DNA of 64,000 bases from RGIG6353 sp045660745 (GTDB lineage: Bacteria; Bacillota; Clostridia; Oscillospirales; SIG627): NCBI GenBank assembly GCA_045660745.1, contig JAZREJ010000022.1, forward strand, positions 1 to 64,000, written 5' to 3'. Of this stretch, positions 59,782 through 64,000 are shown one piece after another. The number at the start of each line of letters is the position of its first letter. Position 1 is the stretch's first letter. The notes under the pieces were generated by a model that was given only the letters and a program-made list of their open reading frames with translations, was not told the DNA's origin and did no database searches. A program made the position numbers and the translations under genes.

Positions 59782-60306
59782 ATGATAATATTAGGAATAG
59801 ACCCGGGGATAGCAACGGTTGGTTGGGGAGTGGTTTCCTGTGACAGGGGAAGCTTTCGATATATCGACTGCGGAATAATTTCAACCCCTGCGGGGATGAG
59901 GGTAGAGCATAGACTTTACCTCATACACCGCGCTCTTGACGACATAATAACACGTTATACCCCAAACGAAATATCGGTGGAGGAGCTCTTCTACCAGAAC
60001 AACCAGAAGACAGTAATCAACGTGGCTCAGGCAAGAGGCGTTATACTGCTCACTGCCGAAGAGCACAGAATACCTATTGCCGAATACACGCCGCTTCAGG
60101 TCAAGCAGGCAATAGTCGGCTACGGCAGAGCGGAAAAGAAGCAGGTCATGGAAATGACACGTATATTTTTACATCTTGACAGAGTTGTAAAGCCGGACGA
60201 TGCTGCAGATGCGCTGGCATTGGCAATATGCCACGGTCACGCATCAGGTAGTAAGCTTTACGGCACACAATCACTCAAGGATTCCAAAAAGACAGGCGGT
60301 AGGTAA
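59782..60306 (+). CDS. ruvC: Holliday junction resolvase RuvC
   Basis: 174 aa. Acidic catalytic residues appear in ILGIDPGIATVGWG, ISVEELFYQNNQKT and the DDAADALALAICHGH block. It cuts Holliday junctions in recombination repair. It is followed by ruvA (2-bp gap) and ruvB. Confidence 0.95.
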   Translation: MIILGIDPGIATVGWGVVSCDRGSFRYIDCGIISTPAGMRVEHRLYLIHRALDDIITRYTPNEISVEELFYQNNQKTVINVAQARGVILLTAEEHRIPIAEYTPLQVKQAIVGYGRAEKKQVMEMTRIFLHLDRVVKPDDAADALALAICHGHASGSKLYGTQSLKDSKKTGGR

Positions 60307-60308
60307 GC

Positions 60309-60911
60309 ATGTATTACTACATTTCAGGAAAGCTTGTGCACCTTACACAAGGGTGCGCTGTTATAGATGCGGGAGGAGTCGGATACGAGATAACCGTTTC
60401 GGACAACACTCTCGCAAAGCTCCGTGCGGAAAACGCGGACAAAGCGCTTCTTTACACACATTTTCACGTTCGTGAGGATGCCGAGGAGCTGTTCGGCTTT
60501 CACTCTCTTGAAGAGAAGAGCCTTTTCATTCATTTAATATCCGTATCGGGAGTAGGCCCTAAGGTGGCAATGTCCATACTTTCCACCCTATCCCCCGAAA
60601 AGTTAATTTATGCTATAGTGTCGGATGACGCCAAAACCATTTCCGCTTCCCCCGGAATAGGTCTGCGCACCGCACAGAAAATAATACTTGAAGTCAAGGA
60701 TAAGCTCAAAAAGGACGGCGTTTCGGGAGGAGAGGACATCTCCGTTCCCATTCCCTCTCAGGACAAGGGGGCGCTTTCCGAGGCGCTTGAAGCACTCTCG
60801 GCTCTCGGATATTCACGCTCGGAGGCACTTTCAGCTCTGAAGATTGAGGGGCGCGATTCCATGAGTGTTGAAGAACTTATCCGCCGCGGACTCAAAAATC
60901 TGACAAAGTAA
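60309..60911 (+). CDS. ruvA: Holliday junction branch-migration protein RuvA
   Basis: 200 aa. N-terminal OB-fold (MYYYISGKLVH), tandem HhH motifs (FIHLISVSGVGPKVAMSILS, ISASPGIGLRTAQKIILE) and a C-terminal domain III (SEALEALSALGYSRSEA) that contacts RuvB. Confidence 0.95.
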   Translation: MYYYISGKLVHLTQGCAVIDAGGVGYEITVSDNTLAKLRAENADKALLYTHFHVREDAEELFGFHSLEEKSLFIHLISVSGVGPKVAMSILSTLSPEKLIYAIVSDDAKTISASPGIGLRTAQKIILEVKDKLKKDGVSGGEDISVPIPSQDKGALSEALEALSALGYSRSEALSALKIEGRDSMSVEELIRRGLKNLTK

Positions 60912-60921
60912 AGGATATCCC

Positions 60922-61992
60922 ATGAACAACGATTACCGTTTTGACGAGTACGATGAGTTTGACGACCGTCTTATAACAACAGCAGAAACCGAAATAGACC
61001 GAAGCTTTGAGACGGGTGAAACATCTCTTCGTCCTCTTACTCTCGACGAGTACGTGGGACAGGAAAAAGCAAAGGAAAACTTAAAGATCTTCATGGAAGC
61101 GGCAAAAAAGAGAGGCGAAAGTCTTGATCACCTCCTTCTTTACGGCCCTCCCGGTCTTGGTAAGACCACCCTTTCCACAATAGTTGCAAACGAAATGGGG
61201 GTCAACATCCGTATAACCTCAGGTCCCGCTATCGAAAAGCAAGGGGACCTCGCGGCACTTTTATCAAACCTTTCGGCAGGAGATATACTTTTTATCGACG
61301 AGATACACCGTCTCAGCCGTTCGATTGAGGAAATACTTTATCCCGCAATGGAGGACTATGCCCTTGACATCATCGTGGGTACGGGTCCCGCTGCACGAAG
61401 CATTCGCATTCCGCTCGAACGCTTCACACTCATCGGTGCCACCACCCGTGCGGGTCAGCTTTCAGCCCCTCTTCGCGACCGATTCGGAGTTATTTTGCGT
61501 CTTGAACTTTACACAGAGGACGAGCTTGCAAAGATTGTAACGCGCTCAGCCTCTATCCTCGGCATTCCCATCGAAGACGAGGGCGCGCACGAAATTGCCC
61601 GTCGAAGCCGAGGCACACCGCGTATTGCCAACAGACTGCTCCGCCGTGTAAGAGATTTCGCGGAAGTTGAGGGCAACGGAATCATCGACAAAAAAACAGC
61701 CTCAAAGGCTCTCTATATGCTTGAAATAGACGAGCTCGGGCTTGATAACACCGACAGAAGGATGCTTCTGTCAATGATCAAACATTTTAACGGAGGTCCC
61801 GTGGGACTTGAGACTCTGGCGGCGGCAATCGGAGAGGAATCCGTCACCGTAGAGGACGTGCTTGAGCCGTATCTTATGCAGATAGGCTTCCTTGCCCGTA
61901 CCCCCAGAGGAAGAGTCGCCACCAAGAGCGCTTACGAGCACCTCGGAGTTTCGTGGGGACAGGACGAAGCTCAGGTATCGTTTGAAGAATAA
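60922..61992 (+). CDS. ruvB: Holliday junction ATPase RuvB
   Basis: 356 aa. AAA+ motor: Walker A LLLYGPPGLGKTTLS, Walker B ILFIDEIHRLSR, sensor 1 TLIGATTRAGQLSAPLRDRF. Winged-helix DNA-binding end IGFLARTPRGRVAT. RPLTLDEYVGQEKAKENL is the family opening. Confidence 0.97.
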   Translation: MNNDYRFDEYDEFDDRLITTAETEIDRSFETGETSLRPLTLDEYVGQEKAKENLKIFMEAAKKRGESLDHLLLYGPPGLGKTTLSTIVANEMGVNIRITSGPAIEKQGDLAALLSNLSAGDILFIDEIHRLSRSIEEILYPAMEDYALDIIVGTGPAARSIRIPLERFTLIGATTRAGQLSAPLRDRFGVILRLELYTEDELAKIVTRSASILGIPIEDEGAHEIARRSRGTPRIANRLLRRVRDFAEVEGNGIIDKKTASKALYMLEIDELGLDNTDRRMLLSMIKHFNGGPVGLETLAAAIGEESVTVEDVLEPYLMQIGFLARTPRGRVATKSAYEHLGVSWGQDEAQVSFEE

Positions 61993-62027
61993 GCGCAAGG
62001 AGTCCCTTCGTTTCAGAAAGGAACTTT

Positions 62028-63698
62028 ATGGCGAAAAGCAAAAAACAGAATCTTAAGGTAATACCTCTCGGAGGTATAGGCGAGGTTGGAAAGAATATTA
62101 CCGCAGTCGAATATGAGGATGATATAATAGTCGTTGACTGCGGACTCGGATTTCCCGATGACGATATGCTCGGAATCGACCTTGTCATTCCCGACATCTC
62201 CTATCTTGAAAAAAATGCCGATAAGGTCAGGGGAATAATACTCACTCACGGACACGAAGACCACATCGGCGCTCTTCCTTATATTTTAAAGGAACTTAAC
62301 GTTCCCGTTTACGGAACAAAGCTTACCCTCGGAATACTTGAAAACAAGCTTGTGGAGCATCATCTTGACAAGGTGGCTGAGCTCAACTGCATAAGCGCGG
62401 GGGATACTGTAAAGCTCGGGTGCTTCTCGGCAGAGGCAATACGAGTAAACCACTCAATTGCTGACAGCGTCGCTTACGCTATCACAACTCCCGTGGGAGT
62501 GGTGGTATTCAGCGGAGATTTTAAAATAGACCTTACCCCTATTGAGGGTGAGATGATTGACCTTACAAGGTTTGGAGAGCTTGGCAAAAAAGGCGTGCTT
62601 GCATTCTTCTGTGAGTCAACGAACGCCGAGAGAGGCGGTTATACCCCCTCCGAGCGTATCGTCGGAAACAGTCTTGATACTATTTTCGCATCCACCTCAA
62701 AAAGAGTTACCATCGCCACCTTCTCATCAAACGTTCACCGCGTTCAGCAGATAATCAATGCTTCGCAAAAATTCGGACGTAAGGTTGCAATCACAGGTCG
62801 AAGCATGATAAACGTTGTTAAGGCGGCAATGGATCTCGGATATATGCACATGCCGGAGGGAATGCTTATTGATATCGGAGAAATGAAGCGTTACCGCCCC
62901 GACCAGATAACCCTTATCACTACGGGTAGCCAGGGTGAGCCGATGAGCGCTCTTTATAGAATGGCATATTCAGACCACGACAAAGTAAGCCTCGGAGCCG
63001 AGGACCTCGTTGTTATATCCGCAACTCCCATTCCGGGAAACGAAAAGCTTGTCTCAAGAGTAATAAACGAGCTTCTCCACAAGGGCGTGGAGGTAGTGTA
63101 TAACCAAGTGGCTGACGTTCACGTTTCGGGACACGCTTGTCAGGAGGAAATAAAGCTTGTAACATCCCTCTTGAAGCCCAAGTTCTTTATTCCGATGCAC
63201 GGCGAATTTAAGCATCTGTCACAAAACAGAATGCTTGCCGAATTAGTGGGAGTGGAGCGTGATAACATTCTTATTCCCGAAACCGGCAAGATAATAGAAA
63301 TAAACAAAAAATCCATCAAGCACCAAGGATCGGTTACTGCGGGAAATATTCTCGTCGACGGTCTTGGTGTGGGTGACGTCGGAAGCGTCGTGCTTCGAGA
63401 CAGACGCCATCTTGCACAGGATGGTATCGTCACTGTGGTAGCCGCACTCGACATTGCGGCGGGTTACCTTCTGTCGGGACCCGACATCGTGTCACGCGGC
63501 TTTGTATACGTAAAAGAATCGGAAGAGCTCATGGAGGAAATGCGTCTTGTAACAGGAGAGGCAATAGACCGATGCCTTGAGGCGGGGGTACGGGATGCCG
63601 CAACCATCAAGAACGTCATGCGTGACGATTTGGCGAAGTTCCTTTACACAAAGACCAAACGTCGCCCCATGATATTACCGATATTAATGGATCTATAA
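62028..63698 (+). CDS. rnj: Ribonuclease J
   Basis: 556 aa. Metallo-beta-lactamase core with LTHGHEDHIGALPY (HxHxDH), AIRVNHSIADS, FSGDFKID, then beta-CASP with the GRSMINV block and HVSGHACQEEI, and a C-terminal domain. Acts as 5'-3' exo- and endonuclease in mRNA decay and rRNA maturation. GAAAGGA precedes the ATG. It trails ruvB by 35 bp. Confidence 0.95.
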   Translation: MAKSKKQNLKVIPLGGIGEVGKNITAVEYEDDIIVVDCGLGFPDDDMLGIDLVIPDISYLEKNADKVRGIILTHGHEDHIGALPYILKELNVPVYGTKLTLGILENKLVEHHLDKVAELNCISAGDTVKLGCFSAEAIRVNHSIADSVAYAITTPVGVVVFSGDFKIDLTPIEGEMIDLTRFGELGKKGVLAFFCESTNAERGGYTPSERIVGNSLDTIFASTSKRVTIATFSSNVHRVQQIINASQKFGRKVAITGRSMINVVKAAMDLGYMHMPEGMLIDIGEMKRYRPDQITLITTGSQGEPMSALYRMAYSDHDKVSLGAEDLVVISATPIPGNEKLVSRVINELLHKGVEVVYNQVADVHVSGHACQEEIKLVTSLLKPKFFIPMHGEFKHLSQNRMLAELVGVERDNILIPETGKIIEINKKSIKHQGSVTAGNILVDGLGVGDVGSVVLRDRRHLAQDGIVTVVAALDIAAGYLLSGPDIVSRGFVYVKESEELMEEMRLVTGEAIDRCLEAGVRDAATIKNVMRDDLAKFLYTKTKRRPMILPILMDL

Positions 63699-63714
63699 TT
63701 AGGAGGACAAATTT

Positions 63715-64000
63715 ATGAAAATGATTTTTGCAGTCGTAAATAATGACGACGGAGCAGTTGTAAACGCTCAGCTTATAAAGGCAGGCTTCCAGGTTACAAA
63801 GCTTGCATCCACCGGAGGCTTTCTTAAAAAAGGAAACACCACCTTTATCGTAGGTGTTGAAGATGATAAGGTCGACGAAGTTAAGGACGTTATCCACCGC
63901 TACAGCAAAAAGAGAACTTATACCACTCCTCTTGACGTTGTTTCATCCGCTACCCTCGGAGGTGCTATGACCCCCATTGAAGTAACTGTGGGCGGTGCTA
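63715..64000 (+). CDS. darA: Cyclic-di-AMP receptor (DarA/PstA, PII-like), 5' part
   Basis: Truncated by the window end after 95 codons. MKMIFAVVNNDDGAVVNAQL, KAGFQVTKLASTGGFLKKGNTTFIVGVEDDKVDEV and the STGGFL loop match the PII-like c-di-AMP receptor formerly called YaaQ/PstA. AGGAGG lies before the ATG. It binds the osmotic/cell-wall messenger c-di-AMP. Confidence 0.92.
   Translation, partial: MKMIFAVVNNDDGAVVNAQLIKAGFQVTKLASTGGFLKKGNTTFIVGVEDDKVDEVKDVIHRYSKKRTYTTPLDVVSSATLGGAMTPIEVTVGGA

Noticed and set aside
63616..63897. Minus-strand frame over the rnj-darA junction
   Set aside because: Antisense shadow of two recognised genes.
1..64000. CRISPR arrays, tRNA and rRNA genes
   Set aside because: No regularly spaced repeat series and no cloverleaf with CCA-type ends or rRNA core sequences were seen on either strand.

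Overview
The window reads as chromosomal DNA of a low-to-mid G+C Bacillota, class Clostridia, most likely an uncultured gut-type lineage. This is inferred from gene content and signals: strong sigma-A promoters (TTGACA, 17 bp, TATAAT), AGGAGG ribosome-binding sites, L10 and L21 leaders, an L27 made with a Prp-cleaved N-terminal extension, DnaD/DnaI-type primosome proteins, RNase J and a DarA-type c-di-AMP receptor. No rRNA, tRNA, CRISPR array or prophage was seen. The gene density and the many 4-nt ATGA overlaps indicate polycistronic organisation.

Layout. 1-5.6 kb is accessory carbohydrate territory: a hairpin-rich repeat, a Gfo/Idh oxidoreductase, two tandem near-identical solute-binding lipoproteins, and a third copy broken by an IS3-type fragment. 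5.6-12.4 kb (minus) is one eight-gene operon: two GNATs, RmuC, MltG, a CPBP protease, 5-formyl-THF cyclo-ligase, DJ-1 and a PHP protein. 12.5-17.9 kb (plus) holds rplJ-rplL behind an L10 leader, galE with a lipoprotein, and rplU-prp-rpmA-obgE behind an L21 leader. An LtaS/MdoB-like envelope enzyme and a uracil/xanthine permease follow.

21.2-30.6 kb is the most striking region: a Phe/Tyr-codon-rich leader peptide and intrinsic terminator sit in front of aminotransferase-pheA-aroB-aroC-aroEK(fusion)-aroQ-aroA-tyrA-aroF. Together these encode every step from erythrose-4-phosphate plus PEP to phenylalanine and tyrosine. This looks like classical ribosome-mediated attenuation in a phylum where T-box or protein control is the usual expectation.

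30.6-36.2 kb holds azlCD, a divergent dnaD-like/dnaI-like/HMA operon whose first gene appears to begin at a non-canonical codon, a YgjV protein, a PHP protein and nadE. 36.3-42.2 kb is a three-gene minus operon of unknown role: an XRE regulator with membrane helices and two large exported proteins that share a C-terminal module. The larger one also carries IseA-like repeats. 42.3-50.6 kb holds an MGMT-like protein, an anion permease, a small lipoprotein, two paralogous GH109-like proteins, an M14-type peptidase, an AraC regulator and rhamnulokinase. A 17-bp direct repeat abuts one GH109 promoter.

50.7-55.8 kb is housekeeping on the minus strand (ispE, plsY, der, a DUF512 protein, rpmF, yceD). 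An OppA-type lipoprotein, a cysteine-rich orphan with its own terminator, and class II aldolase follow. The window closes with ruvC-ruvA-ruvB-rnj and the start of darA (plus).
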